Shown: positions 50,084 through 60,633, counted from the first letter of the stretch. The stretch is 64,000 nt of DNA from Diplonema japonicum (GCA_964019335.1 OZ025728.1:186001-250000); one strand, 5' to 3'. Notes: generated from the letters alone by a model not told the origin. Program-made: numbers and translations.

Positions 50084-51640
50084 AGGTCCAGGTGAGGGTT
50101 CCAGTCCATTGCTTTCAACAACTTGGCGTATTTGCTGCCGAACCGGATGGCGGCTAACTTGGAGCCTTCTACCCACTCGTTCCAGTCTGGAGTTCCGTTT
50201 TTCATGATGGGTTTGTCAGCTTCTTTGTTGAGTGGTTGGTGGCTCTTCCGGCTGCGGTACCTCTGAGCCTGCTTGTCCATGCCTCCAAGGAAGGGATCTC
50301 TACGGATCTCGGTCTTCTCGGCAGCGCGTCCCCAACGCACGCTCGCAACCTCGCGGTAACCGTCGGGAGCAGGGGTGGTCGCAGGACGATGGCGCAGGGA
50401 GAGTTCCTGCTTGAGCTGAAAAGCTGCCTTGAGCCCGTATCGTCGCGCGATTTCACGGGTGTAGGCGGCGTAGTCAGGGGCGTAGTCCTGTGTCTTCAGG
50501 GCTACGGTTATCATCAAAACGTTGCCAGCTGTCTTGATGTCGCGGAAGAAGAGGTGGTGCGAGACACTCTTCTTACTCACGGAAAGGAGCGCTTTTATAA
50601 CGTCGTCTCGTTTCGGAGACAAGCGCATATGGGGGGATGGTGGGGGTTTTTTCGCTGGTGGTGATTGTGGGTGGTAACCTTCTAGATTTTACCTTTGAAT
50701 GTGTGTTGTTAAGCCTAGGTTTTTAGGGGTAGGATGTGACCAGTTTCGATAAAAAGGCCCTCATCCAAACGGGCGGCCTCTCCCGTTTCCCCGTAAGAAG
50801 ATCAGAGGGTGGGGTGATGGGGTTATCCCTTTCGAGAGCGCCCCTCCGCGCTCCACGAATGCACGTACCACGGGCTGTCCCATCGTCCGTATAATACGTA
50901 CCGTGGGCCTGTCGTCGTCGAGGTGGTTTTGAACTAAGTGCCGACGACGTGACTGAACCGTTGTGCCAGACCTACACAACGTGGCTGCGTGTACCATTGG
51001 GGGTGCGCGCTTCCAGCTGGGAGACTACTACTAAGTAGAAGGAGAAGAAGGACAAGGTAAAAAGGGTGGAAGTCGAGATGCGGCGACCCCGCTGTCCTCA
51101 TCTACGAGGGTGAGGTCAGGCCCTCTGCCTTTTGGATGACGAGGCCGCATTGAGTGAAACACAGCGAATGATTTGTGGGGTGATGGGAATCGGGATCGGG
51201 AGGGGATAGTAAGGGAGAAGTCGTAGAATGCGTGAAAGGCTACCTTGCAGGAGAGCCTGGCTAGTCTCAGCTACCGTATGACGGGTAGGAGAGCCCCATC
51301 GTTGGTCTCAGGGGGTTGTGCAACGGGTGTCGCGAATATGTCAGCAGCGCGGCGCTGCTGGGCTTATAGTCTTCAGAGCCACTGGTCGCCTTAGAAGACG
51401 GAGTCTTAGAAGGACCCATGTGGTAGTGAAGTAAGAATCCCTTGGTAAACGTTCTTCTTCTTTCAATCGATTGTTATATGTACTTATAAAATGTAAAATA
51501 TAGCGCGCATTCGACGACACTGATCAAGCGACTGGCACCTTCCGAAGAAGGGCCTCCCACGTCCGCCGGGTTGAGCAGAGGATGCCCCGGGGCGGCCGTT
51601 CCAGTCTGATCATGTCGCACTATAATATATGTTCTCATCT
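50084..51640 (-). mobile_element. Penelope-like A 5' segment (second copy)
   Basis: This is a direct repeat of 41372-42928: pseudo-LTR (51640-51430), 5' UTR, and the first 180 codons of the GIY-YIG ORF. It is joined at 50084 to the start of the B pseudo-LTR. The only differences noticed are two bases in the pseudo-LTR (near 51583 and 51592). Confidence 0.85.
50087..50628 (-). pseudogene. A-family GIY-YIG ORF, N-terminal 180 codons
   Basis: Identical in reading to residues 1-180 of the ORF at 41916 (MRLSPKRDDVIK ... NPHLDL). It is cut just before the GIY strand and runs into the B pseudo-LTR (frame ends at 50038). It has no catalytic part. Confidence 0.8.
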
Positions 51641-51646
51641 CATCTC

Positions 51647-52240
51647 ACCGTCGGCCCATGTCCTGTCCTGACCATCCTCGCCAGCTGCGTTCCTCCCCGC
51701 TGGAATTCACGCTCCAGTCTCCCCCTCCACGACCTCATCTTCTCGGATGCTGCCGAGGCCGCGAGGTTCCTTCCCACCGTGCTTTTCTCGCTTTCACTTT
51801 TTGCTTTTGTGGGCTTCGTGTTCAGAAAGCTTGTGAAGGTACTTCGTCACTTCCACCACATCGGTCTTCCCGGGGAGGGACCCGACATTCTCATTCACTC
51901 GCAGGTGTGCCTTGTGCACTTCCCGCTCTGCATTTGGCTGAGCTCTGAAATCGTCGAGCGCAGCCTTCTGACGTTCCTCGGACGTTCTCAGCTGTTGTGC
52001 CTGCTCGGCCTTCAGCCTTTCAATGGCGGCTATTACCGCGGTGTTGCGGCGGCTTGTTGCGCAGGAGGGTGTTGCTGTTGTTGTTGTAGCTGCATGCACT
52101 GGTATTTAACTCCTTCCAGTTCGTTCTGGAAACCTACCACGTAGTCCGGAACGTCTTTTTCTTCCTGCTCTCCCTTCTTCCTTTTCTTCTCTTTCATCCT
52201 CTCCCTGTGCGCCTGGCTGTCCTTCAGCAGCACACAGTTA
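51647..52240 (-). pseudogene. 5' portion of the interrupted non-LTR RT gene
   Basis: Minus-strand reading: RERMKEKKRKKGEQEEKDVP, QCMQLQQQQQHPP (CTG-type Gln run), AIERLKAEQAQQLRTSEERQ (coiled coil), TKYLHKLSEHEAHKSKK, then after frameshifts LARMVRTGHGP. This continues in frame into TVRMRKVLRW at 32640 once the 19-kb block and one copy of its target duplication are disregarded. Confidence 0.65.
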
Positions 52241-52312
52241 TCACGGTCAGCGCCGGATCGCTCGTTTTGATACCTCTCATAGTCCCATGATCCACCGATA
52301 GGGCCTTTGCTT

Positions 52313-52406
52313 TTTTTTTTTTTTTTTTTTTTTTTTTAATCAGACACATCCTGCTGGCTTGCCAAGCCCACCTCTCTCCCCTTCGTCTGTTGAGAGAGGC
52401 GACCAG
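52313..52406 (-). repeat. repeat R, copy 2
   Basis: A 27-base poly-T followed by aatcagacacatcctgctgg and ctgttgagagaggcgacc, as at 3604-3681. The region 52407-52820 has no recognised gene. Confidence 0.55.
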
Positions 52407-52839
52407 ATGTGCTTTTTGTTCCTTGAGTGATGCTTCGTGTAAAATAAGACCTGTGCCCCGTGGGGGTTCCTCGTCCACAGGTTTGGCAGGGGTGGCTATT
52501 ATGCTGTTTTTCTTTTGCTGTCTGTTTACTCTTACGCCTTCCCTTTGTCCTCTCCTTTATTCTCCCCCCTGATCCTGATCTTCAGAGGGGGTGCGGCTTC
52601 TTTGTCCACCAACATTTCTTGTTGGTCGTGCCTCGTGGAGGCGTCCGCACTGGTCTGATTCATTTTCTTAAAAGTTTATTATTTCTGTATCAGTCCACCC
52701 ATCTTTTTTTTTTTTTTAAACAACATGGAGAAGGCTTTTAACAACATAAACAAGGGGTAAAACTCTTAAGGGGTGTGAGGGAACATTCTAAACAATTGTC
52801 CCAGTAGAGACTTATCAAAACAGCCCAATTTGAACCTCT

Positions 52840-52905
52840 TGGTATATGTTCTTTTCTTTCAATCGATTGTTATATGTACTTATAAAATATAGCGCGCATT
52901 CGACG
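52840..52905 (-). mobile_element. solo A-family 3' tail insertion (66 bp) with 18-bp TSD
   Basis: Tggtatatgttcttttcttt ... gcgcattcgacg is the A terminus. The target agcccaatttgaacctct is duplicated at 52822-52839 and 52906-52923. It is the A-family counterpart of the tiny B insertions. Confidence 0.9.
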
Positions 52906-53084
52906 AGCCCAATTTGAACCTCTAGCATCCCGCTTCGGGCGAGCATTCGGACGTGGCGGACGTTATTACTCGAACGGACAGGGTAGTTAATTACTTTCGT
53001 TTTTTTATTTTATTTATTTATTATTATTTTTTTTTTTTTTTTTTTTGCTACAGCGGGTGCCGGACCCCTGCGTCTGATCGGTCG

Positions 53085-53292
53085 GTTTTTCATCGAAAAT
53101 GTGCAGCGTTCTCTCCCCCCCAGGGGCTATGCTGGAAACGCGTTTCTATGCATTCTTTGAAAAAAAAGGGAAACGGAAACGGACAACGTTTCCCTATTTT
53201 GGGGCCGTTTCCTTGGGGCAGAAACATAGCCGTTTCCATAAGAATTTTGAAAACATGGAAACGGAAACGCTTCCGCGTTTCCTGCCAGCAGC

Positions 53293-53329
<37 letters not shown>

Positions 53330-53331
53330 TG
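53085..53331. repeat. ggaaacg/cgtttcc motif cluster and C40 run
   Basis: At least seven ggaaacg or cgtttcc motifs occur in both orientations between 53130 and 53280, then a run of about 40 C (53292-53331). Clustered subterminal motifs like this occur in hAT-type DNA transposon ends, but no transposase or terminal inverted repeat was found. Confidence 0.45.
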
Positions 53332-53451
53332 TTGTTTATTCATTTTTCAGCTTCGTCGGCGGATTAGTCGGTTCTGTGGTGGGGCGTCTGGTTGCTTCTT
53401 CCCGTGAATTCTGCACAATTTCTTCTTTTTCTTTTCTACAAAGTAAAGAAC

Positions 53452-56400
53452 TCATACATTCACCTCCGCCACGCCCCCCCCGGTATCGGTAGCCATTGGT
53501 TCACCTCCCTGTACCTCCTCCTGAATAGGTGTGTGCTCATTTCTGATTGCAATGCATACATGACATGGTGCTGCGACCTTCACGATGTTGGTATCAGTGA
53601 GCCGCTTGTTCACGTACCACTCACCTGTGGACCCTGCTGGTCTGTAGCCGTACTGAGCATTGATGCTACGCTTCCAGCCCCAGTAGTACACGTTCCCGCC
53701 AACCAGGGCAACAAGGCTGTCTTCAACTAACTGAACTGTGTCTATAAAGTCTGCCTTCAGAAGAACTTTCGTCACATCACCTGTTTTCACCACGAGTGCC
53801 TGCTGCTGCTGCTGCTGTGGCCTCTCTACCCATGCCTCGTGTGAGCCCCTACGTACAACATCAGCTGCACGGGGCTTATTGGTGTCCTCGTACACCAGCT
53901 GATCGCAGGTCTGGGTTCTCGTGTCCAACAACTCAATCGTCTCATGGCCTAGATCTTCTTCTTTTTTTTGGCCGTCAGGACTCACTCCGAACACTTGGTT
54001 GCAGTCCCACTTCATCTCGGCGGGGGGGAGCTCTTTCGTAAGTTTTGGAGGTTTCGCGTCCACCAACTCAATCATCTCGGGGCCTAGATCTACTGTTCTC
54101 TTCCATTTTTCTCCTTCTTCTTTTTCCTTGCCCTCAGACCTCACCTTGAACACTTGTTGACGGAAGTCCCATTTGATCTCAGCCGAGTTCATGTCCACTG
54201 GTTCCTTAAGACGCCTCACAGTGTTCCTCGCCCTGCAGTACGTGACAACATCTATCTTGGTGTCCCCACACCGCACCAACATCCCCACCTTGCCGCTACT
54301 CGAGACAGCTATCTCACACACAGAGCCACCCAGGACTAATTCTCTCTTTGGGGGCTCCATTGCCACCAACAAGTCACCCTCAAGGTGGTAGTACGCATGT
54401 ACCGCAGAAGCGTAAACATTGAGAAGCTTCAACCTCTCTCCCTCCATTTCGTCAAAAAAGCTCGTTGTGCACAGACGCACTGCCTTGTCTTCCTTCAGTA
54501 TCCAGTTGCTGCCGTCTTTGTCCCCTCCCGGCACGAGCAGCATGTCGCCACACACCACATGTCGCAGTGGTCCTTCCTCGCTTGCGGGGATCGTGAAACG
54601 ATACTTTTCTTCAAGAACGATGTACGGTAAAGCTGCACTACGCACTTCACTGTACACAACGCATTCCCACGACAGTCGATCTGCACTCCTGTTCAAAGCA
54701 AAGTACCTGTCCACCCCAACTGGTGTGAGCCCCTCCACAACTGGTGCTAACTCCATGCCCTTCAAACTCGTCACCCTTTCATTATTCACCAACACACGTA
54801 TATTGTCAGCGCCAGTGTGAGTGCCAGTGTCCAGGCAGCAGAGCAGCCATTCACATAAAACTTCTTCCTTGTTGTGCTCGAAACTATGCTCTCCATCTTT
54901 TGGTACTTCCTCCCCTTCCTGAGCCCCTGTCGTATCCTTCACGCTCCCCCCTTCATCTCGATTCACACACCACACTTTACTGTCGTCTGCAATGAACATA
55001 AGCCTCATCTGCGAGCTCACCACCTTCACAGAAACCTCTTTCTCTTGTTGACACTCAGCGATCGCCACAGCTCCGTCCACTTCGTAAGCAACGACAAGAA
55101 CACAGTGTTCCCCCCTTTGCACTATCTTGCTCAGGATCTTCATTGTCTTCAGGTTCATAATCGTTCCCGGCAGTTGTACTTCCTTCCCACCGAACACCAC
55201 CTTGTCCGCATACACCTCTGCAATAATATCCTTGCCGTTGTCATCAGTGAAGGCCGCAAATGAAAGGAGGCCCTTCTTCAGGGAACCTTTGATGCTGTCC
55301 TTGTCGTTGTGCAGGTAGGTCCGAATGACGTTTGTTCCCTTCATCTCCACATCAGTAATGACTGTCCTGTCAAAGGTGCTGTCCTCAAGGTACGCCCCCG
55401 CTATTTGGATCCCTCTGAAGTCCATCCCAGCAAAGCTGTCGTTCGCAGCCGACAGGATCGTGATCGCCACGGCTGCAGGAGCACTGCACCACTGCAGCTT
55501 CGACAGCTCCACCAGCGAGAGCAGTGTGTCCCTGAACCAGATCAGTTGCTTCTTCTCAGAGTCCTTATCATACTTCTTCAAAACCTTTTTCGCCAAGTAG
55601 CGCCTCAGCACACCAGAGTAGTTCATCACATCTTCCATCAGCACGTCCCATGTTTCCTCCCTCGCGCACGCCGCCTTGCACGCCATCACCAGGTACTTGG
55701 AGGCCTCCTTCTTGGTGAGGTCAGGCTTTGCCTTTCTGACCTTCATCACCATCAGGTCTTTCTGCTTCCTGAAGTGTGCCCATCTGCACTCGTCCTGGTC
55801 GGCTGTGTCATGGTTGGGGTCGTAGGTGTGTGAAAAGACACTCACAAAGAACTTCGTACAGACACGGTTCAGAGGGAACCTCATCAGCTTGTCGTGGACA
55901 GCAATGGCGGTGAAGAGCTCCTGCAGCCACTTGGAGGTGAAGCTGTACACCCTCTCCTGGTTCTTACTGTTTTGGTCCACTGAGACTCTCACCGGAGAGG
56001 CCGCAAACAGGTCCCGCACCAGCTGCCGGTCCGGCTTGTCGACATCGTGCCCTGTGTGCTGTGCCCTCAGAAAGCCACGACACCTGTCCTCATAAGGTGC
56101 CTGCCTCGCGTGGTCCCGTGTCATGTCAAGTGCGAGGCGCGAGTTGTAGTCCACCAGAAGCTTCACGAGTTCCTTGTCGGTGATGGAAGGGTGCTTTGTA
56201 CTCAGTGACCTCAACGGCAGCAGGAGGTACTCCTCAAGGCAGGTCCTCAAGAAGGCCATGTTCATCTCTCTGTTTAAATGGTTGACAGACCGCGCATCCA
56301 GTTCATCTACCACATTCATGTGATAATACAGCTTATGAAGGAGAGCAAACTCCTTGTTGCTTTCAACCTCTTTCATAATATGCATCACCAGCCCACACAT

Positions 56401-59400
56401 CACATCCTCGTGTGTTGCCTCTTCTCTGCTTTCTGGTACCATCTTCTTCAACATTGTTTTCATCAGAAGCTTAGCTACGTCAGAACTGGGGTTGGTTGTG
56501 AGTATGGTTGAAAAAGGACGCTCTTCCCATTCTTCTTTTTTATTCTTGAAATCATACAACCCCCACTCCTCCTTGCAAATGGTACGAATGAAGGCACGAA
56601 GCATGCGGAGTGTCATGTGCTGTTCTTCATTCACTCTAATGAATTTAGAGAACTTTCCGTAATGAAGAGCGCACTTCAGCACTGCCCCGATGGAAGCCTC
56701 CTCTGTGCCGATCACTTTCACGATGTCCTTAGCCTCCATTTTCTTCATTCTGTACATTTCACAGGTTTCCATTGAATTTCCCTTAACGTGATCCACACAC
56801 ACACTCGAGTTGCGTCCGAACAGCTCGTCCGCAGTGTACTCCAGGATGGCTGTGTCTGCTTCCACCAAGATGATGGGGTCACCCCACTCACTCAGCCTGT
56901 TCTTCTCTCTCATGGAATCCAAAAGGAACTTCTTGTCGAGGAACGAGTACCCCACAAGTATCAGTGCCAGGCGAACATTCTGTGCCCTCGTCTTCTCCTG
57001 AAGCCGTTGCACATTCCTCTTCGTGAACCCATGCTGCTCCAGGGCCTCTTCCACAAGGCTTGTCGTCGGATTCTTCATCTTTGGCAGGAACACGTGAACA
57101 GGGAGAAGGCTTTTAGTACTTCCTGCGGTAAAGTAGGCGCCCCATAGCTCCTTCTCCACCAGTGACAGGAACTCCGCACCCCAATCCCCGTAACTGCCGT
57201 TGAACACAAAACTCTTCCCGGCAGGGCGGGCCTTCAAGTAGGTCGCAAATTCCGAGGGGCCGAAATTCTTAAGGTTTTCTTTTTTTTTAAGAAGCTTGTT
57301 GTCGCTATTTTCGGGGTCAACCTGCATGAATGAGTACCTCTCACACCCATGGAGGTCACTGCTGCAAGACATGCGAGCCTTATGAAGGAGGCTGATGTTG
57401 TCCTCCAGCTTCCTATGCAGCTGGAGGTAGGTGTGGATGTCACTCACCTCAATCTTCATGTCCTGCAGCTGCTTGTCGATCCCTGTCACCCTTTCGAAGA
57501 TGCTTGTCGTGAGCAGCAGGGTCGTCCCCGCTATCGCGTTCATCCCCTCAAGGTTCCTTGCGTACACCTTCACAGCCTTCTGCGCCGCTTCCAGCATCCC
57601 TTCAACATGCTGCACAGCTTCCTCATTGACAACCACCCTGCGTAGCTCCAGAAGCCTCTCCACCTCCCCAAGCAGCCCCTCCACATCCTTCTTGTATCGT
57701 TTCGCCTCTGTCTGTAGTGTCATCCTCAGGTAGTGCTGTGCCTTCTTGAACACCTGTCCTTGCTTCTCCAATTGCTCCCGCTCCCTGTCGCTTATCATTG
57801 TGTTCAGGACTTCGCTGTTCATCGTCTTCGACATCCTGTCGTCCAGCAGCACCTTGCTCTCCATCACTTCAAGGCAGGCAAGAACTGCCCTGTGCCGTAC
57901 CATCGTCCCCTCGTCCCTTCCAGAAAGAGCCGCCACTGCATCAGCCACTCCAGAGCCGATTTCCTTCAAGTTTTTCATCGTCTTTATGTCAAACATCTTC
58001 CCCAACTCTGTTATCACTTCATCTTTCAAGATCGTTTTGGCTTGTTCCTGAACACCACCCAGAAGCACAGTCGCTTCTTGAAGACACTTCATCAGCATAC
58101 TTGGCAGCTGGCGTTCGTATTTCAGAAGATCTATCAAGCACTGCACCATGCAGTCTTTCGCTTCCCAAGAGAACTGGATTCCCTTGTCTTCTCCCGACAC
58201 AGGAAACCTGTGGTACAGGGTACCCGTTTCGTGGATATGCTTCTCACCCCCCTCCTCCTTGTCTTGCTCAGGGGACACGACACGAGAGAACACCAGGAGC
58301 TCGGCAAGGGTCCCTGCCCACAGCTGTGCAGGAAGAACTTTCCAGTTCTTCTTGTTCTGTGGGCATAAAGCCGAGTGCACGAGGTTAACGAAGTCACGTA
58401 CTGCCTCCGTGGCATCATGAGGCCTCACCAGAAGCAGGTGCTTCAGGTGCTGAGATTGAGTGTTGAACGTTGCTGCGATCTGAAGTTCATCACTTGTGGA
58501 CAACGAGGTGTCCTTCATTCTGGAGGATAAGGACACAGCCCCATGCCAGGCGGCTGTCAATACCTTCAAATCGAACTGCATTGCCTTGATAGCTATGGCA
58601 CCACGTGCCACGGAAACAAAATCACCCCAAAAAGTAGTTTTTGAGAGAATGCCGCCCCCTTTGGTGATGACCTCGTGGTCCGCTGCTGATGCCGGGTGCA
58701 TGAACTCTTTGTTCTGTCCTTTGCAAAAACCTTCGAAGATGTTCCGGAATTCCGGCAGTTGATCCGAAGCAGTGCCGTCATTGTCGAAGGTTACGAGCTG
58801 CAACACCAAGGTGGCCACCACACGGTACAGGTGTATGTTGTTCAAGGTTACAAGGTGCTCAGTGTCGCCCGTCTCGCAAAGTGCGCTGTCCTCCAGCGAC
58901 TGCTGCAGCACCTTCAGCAGCTCGCAAACAACGGCCAGCATACGCTCTGCAGGCTCGTTGGTGTCCCGAACCTCAACCAGTGACCCGAGTTTTGTTTCGT
59001 TCAGCTTGAACCACTTCACAAAGGTTTGCAACTCCGCAAACCTCTCTTTCGCCGTTGTGCACTGTGCCACAGTTTTTGAGCTTTTTTCCAACTTCATGAG
59101 AAACGACATGATGTCCTCTGTGAAGTCGTGTGTTCCGTTAAGCATCCTTCCCACGAATGGGGCCGCTGCCGGGGGTCTTGGCCGTGACATTGCTTCAGCA
59201 AGCACAGATAAGCTGCCTTCATACCTCTCGACAATTGAATGCAATATGCCCAACTGGTCTGGGTGTTTCGTCACCTCACTCTGCAGGTGCTCATTGTCAG
59301 CCTTGAAACCGTTGTATCTTTCATTCAGCATGATGTTCAAATAGTACTTCGTGTGCTCGAAGGTCTCCATCAGCTCAACAAGTGACTGTGCCTCCCCGTA

Positions 59401-60633
59401 ACTCCTCACTGTGTCCAGAACTTCACAGGCAATCCTTCCTGACAGCTCACTGCCCAGAAGCCCGCTCTCGATCACTTCATAACTGGAAAAGACCGCCCTG
59501 TGCCGTACTACTTGAGCCTTCTCATCGCCAACAGTCTCCAGCAATGCACACACAGCCTTCCTCACGTCGTTGGCTGCTGTCTCCCCTTTCTTGAGAATCT
59601 CTGTCAGTGCACCAGGTGTCAGCCTTCCATGCCTCAGAAGATCCACCAAGCAGCCAACCACCACTTCCTTAACATTCACAGGAAACTGTATGGCCCCTTG
59701 TTCCCCGAGCATTGGAATCCTTTGATACAGAACACAGTTGTTGTGGAGAACAAGGCGACATTCTCCCTCTTTGTTGGTTGCCTTCGAGGACACGACACGA
59801 GAGAATGTCAACAGCTCAGAAAGAGTCCCCGCCCACAGCGACACAGGGTGAACCTTCCATTCAGCGGCGTTTTCCCCAAAGGGGCACACCACATCATGGA
59901 TCTCTTTGACCAGTCGTTGGAGACGTGCCGCATCTCGCTCGCTCCCCGCATGGCCGTGAGACATGAAGCCCGCCATAAGCAGGTACTTCAGACGCTGAAC
60001 AAGAACGCTGTGGGTTGCAGCACTGCGCTGTGCTTCCGCCACCCCAGTCCCAGTGAACAAGCCTTCAACAGAGGGCCGCGTTGTCATGAGAGCTGTCATG
60101 TCCTTCACCACAGAAGCAAGGTCGCCAAGGGGACTCTCCCCGAGGACGTCTCCACTGGTGATGATAGTCTCGTACGCCACCAACTCAGGGTGCTTCTCGT
60201 GCTGCTTCTCATCTTTCAGCATGTTAACGAGTGCCCGGAAGCCAACCAGCTGATCAGCAGGAATACAGCTCTTGTCGTGTATGACGAGCTGTCCCACCAA
60301 AGAGGCCACCACACGATACAGGTGTATGTTGTTCATGGTAATGTGCGTCGAGCCACCTCCTCTCAGTAGCAGCACCTTCAGCAGCTCACACACAGAGGCC
60401 AGTATTGCCTCCAGCAAGGGGGCCCACTGGTCGGGCTGTTGGTTCATGTCGAGCAGTGCCGAGAGCCTCACCTCGTTCAGTTTGAACCATTCAATGAATT
60501 CTCCTGTTTCTGCACCTCGCCTCATGCGCTTCGTCCAGTCACCCAGCTCCCTGAGGAAGGCTTGCACGTCATGTGTAGCGTCTACTGGTGGTTCTGGTGC
60601 CCTGACCCGCCTGAAGAACACGAGGTCCATCAT
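53452..60633 (-). CDS. giant NACHT/STAND-like protein, paralogue 2
   Basis: A 2393-residue ORF, collinear with 21144-28382. It has two copies of the N-terminal module (about 10-490 and 500-960), coiled coil, NACHT-like core near 1148 (FNGSYGDWGAEFLSLVEKELW, P-loop Lys/Ser replaced by Gly/Ala), FLPKMKNPTTSLVEEAL, YSFTSKWLQELF, pentapeptide repeats and a propeller ending in VYYWGWKRS. Relative to paralogue 1 it lacks about 64 residues before RDEGTMVRHRAV, has EPPVDAT inserted near residue 12, and keeps the C-terminal tail (IQEEVQGGEPMATDTGGG) that paralogue 1 lost by frameshift. Long open frames in both copies argue for selection. NLR-like sensing or scaffolding is a guess from the architecture. 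Confidence 0.75.
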   Translation of the reverse strand: MMDLVFFRRVRAPEPPVDATHDVQAFLRELGDWTKRMRRGAETGEFIEWFKLNEVRLSALLDMNQQPDQWAPLLEAILASVCELLKVLLLRGGGSTHITMNNIHLYRVVASLVGQLVIHDKSCIPADQLVGFRALVNMLKDEKQHEKHPELVAYETIITSGDVLGESPLGDLASVVKDMTALMTTRPSVEGLFTGTGVAEAQRSAATHSVLVQRLKYLLMAGFMSHGHAGSERDAARLQRLVKEIHDVVCPFGENAAEWKVHPVSLWAGTLSELLTFSRVVSSKATNKEGECRLVLHNNCVLYQRIPMLGEQGAIQFPVNVKEVVVGCLVDLLRHGRLTPGALTEILKKGETAANDVRKAVCALLETVGDEKAQVVRHRAVFSSYEVIESGLLGSELSGRIACEVLDTVRSYGEAQSLVELMETFEHTKYYLNIMLNERYNGFKADNEHLQSEVTKHPDQLGILHSIVERYEGSLSVLAEAMSRPRPPAAAPFVGRMLNGTHDFTEDIMSFLMKLEKSSKTVAQCTTAKERFAELQTFVKWFKLNETKLGSLVEVRDTNEPAERMLAVVCELLKVLQQSLEDSALCETGDTEHLVTLNNIHLYRVVATLVLQLVTFDNDGTASDQLPEFRNIFEGFCKGQNKEFMHPASAADHEVITKGGGILSKTTFWGDFVSVARGAIAIKAMQFDLKVLTAAWHGAVSLSSRMKDTSLSTSDELQIAATFNTQSQHLKHLLLVRPHDATEAVRDFVNLVHSALCPQNKKNWKVLPAQLWAGTLAELLVFSRVVSPEQDKEEGGEKHIHETGTLYHRFPVSGEDKGIQFSWEAKDCMVQCLIDLLKYERQLPSMLMKCLQEATVLLGGVQEQAKTILKDEVITELGKMFDIKTMKNLKEIGSGVADAVAALSGRDEGTMVRHRAVLACLEVMESKVLLDDRMSKTMNSEVLNTMISDREREQLEKQGQVFKKAQHYLRMTLQTEAKRYKKDVEGLLGEVERLLELRRVVVNEEAVQHVEGMLEAAQKAVKVYARNLEGMNAIAGTTLLLTTSIFERVTGIDKQLQDMKIEVSDIHTYLQLHRKLEDNISLLHKARMSCSSDLHGCERYSFMQVDPENSDNKLLKKKENLKNFGPSEFATYLKARPAGKSFVFNGSYGDWGAEFLSLVEKELWGAYFTAGSTKSLLPVHVFLPKMKNPTTSLVEEALEQHGFTKRNVQRLQEKTRAQNVRLALILVGYSFLDKKFLLDSMREKNRLSEWGDPIILVEADTAILEYTADELFGRNSSVCVDHVKGNSMETCEMYRMKKMEAKDIVKVIGTEEASIGAVLKCALHYGKFSKFIRVNEEQHMTLRMLRAFIRTICKEEWGLYDFKNKKEEWEERPFSTILTTNPSSDVAKLLMKTMLKKMVPESREEATHEDVMCGLVMHIMKEVESNKEFALLHKLYYHMNVVDELDARSVNHLNREMNMAFLRTCLEEYLLLPLRSLSTKHPSITDKELVKLLVDYNSRLALDMTRDHARQAPYEDRCRGFLRAQHTGHDVDKPDRQLVRDLFAASPVRVSVDQNSKNQERVYSFTSKWLQELFTAIAVHDKLMRFPLNRVCTKFFVSVFSHTYDPNHDTADQDECRWAHFRKQKDLMVMKVRKAKPDLTKKEASKYLVMACKAACAREETWDVLMEDVMNYSGVLRRYLAKKVLKKYDKDSEKKQLIWFRDTLLSLVELSKLQWCSAPAAVAITILSAANDSFAGMDFRGIQIAGAYLEDSTFDRTVITDVEMKGTNVIRTYLHNDKDSIKGSLKKGLLSFAAFTDDNGKDIIAEVYADKVVFGGKEVQLPGTIMNLKTMKILSKIVQRGEHCVLVVAYEVDGAVAIAECQQEKEVSVKVVSSQMRLMFIADDSKVWCVNRDEGGSVKDTTGAQEGEEVPKDGEHSFEHNKEEVLCEWLLCCLDTGTHTGADNIRVLVNNERVTSLKGMELAPVVEGLTPVGVDRYFALNRSADRLSWECVVYSEVRSAALPYIVLEEKYRFTIPASEEGPLRHVVCGDMLLVPGGDKDGSNWILKEDKAVRLCTTSFFDEMEGERLKLLNVYASAVHAYYHLEGDLLVAMEPPKRELVLGGSVCEIAVSSSGKVGMLVRCGDTKIDVVTYCRARNTVRRLKEPVDMNSAEIKWDFRQQVFKVRSEGKEKEEGEKWKRTVDLGPEMIELVDAKPPKLTKELPPAEMKWDCNQVFGVSPDGQKKEEDLGHETIELLDTRTQTCDQLVYEDTNKPRAADVVRRGSHEAWVERPQQQQQQALVVKTGDVTKVLLKADFIDTVQLVEDSLVALVGGNVYYWGWKRSINAQYGYRPAGSTGEWYVNKRLTDTNIVKVAAPCHVCIAIRNEHTPIQEEVQGGEPMATDTGGGVAEVNV

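Larger units (their letters stand above)
32656..51646 (-). mobile_element. 19-kb concatenated PLE insertion (A-B-A) with 16-17 bp TSD
   Basis: The sequence caccgtcggcccatgtc is present at 32639-32655 and 51646-51662, flanking the block within a non-LTR RT gene. Minus-strand order is: A 5' part (51640-50084), B from its 5' end to inside the C-terminal coding region (50083-42929), then a complete A element (42928-32656). The A 5' part repeats 42928-41372 at a constant 8712-base offset with only about two differences seen. Junctions have 3-4 base microhomology (ctcc at 42928; agg at 50085). The arrangement fits one insertion event in which the RT jumped between RNA templates. Confidence 0.7.

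Noticed and set aside
12960-51640. Hammerhead ribozyme in PLE pseudo-LTRs
   Set aside because: Hammerheads are known in PLEs, so I looked for CTGATGA with a downstream GAAA on both strands of A and B 3' UTRs. One CTGATGA occurs (reverse strand near 13215) but it is not conserved in B2 (30305) and lacks the partner core.
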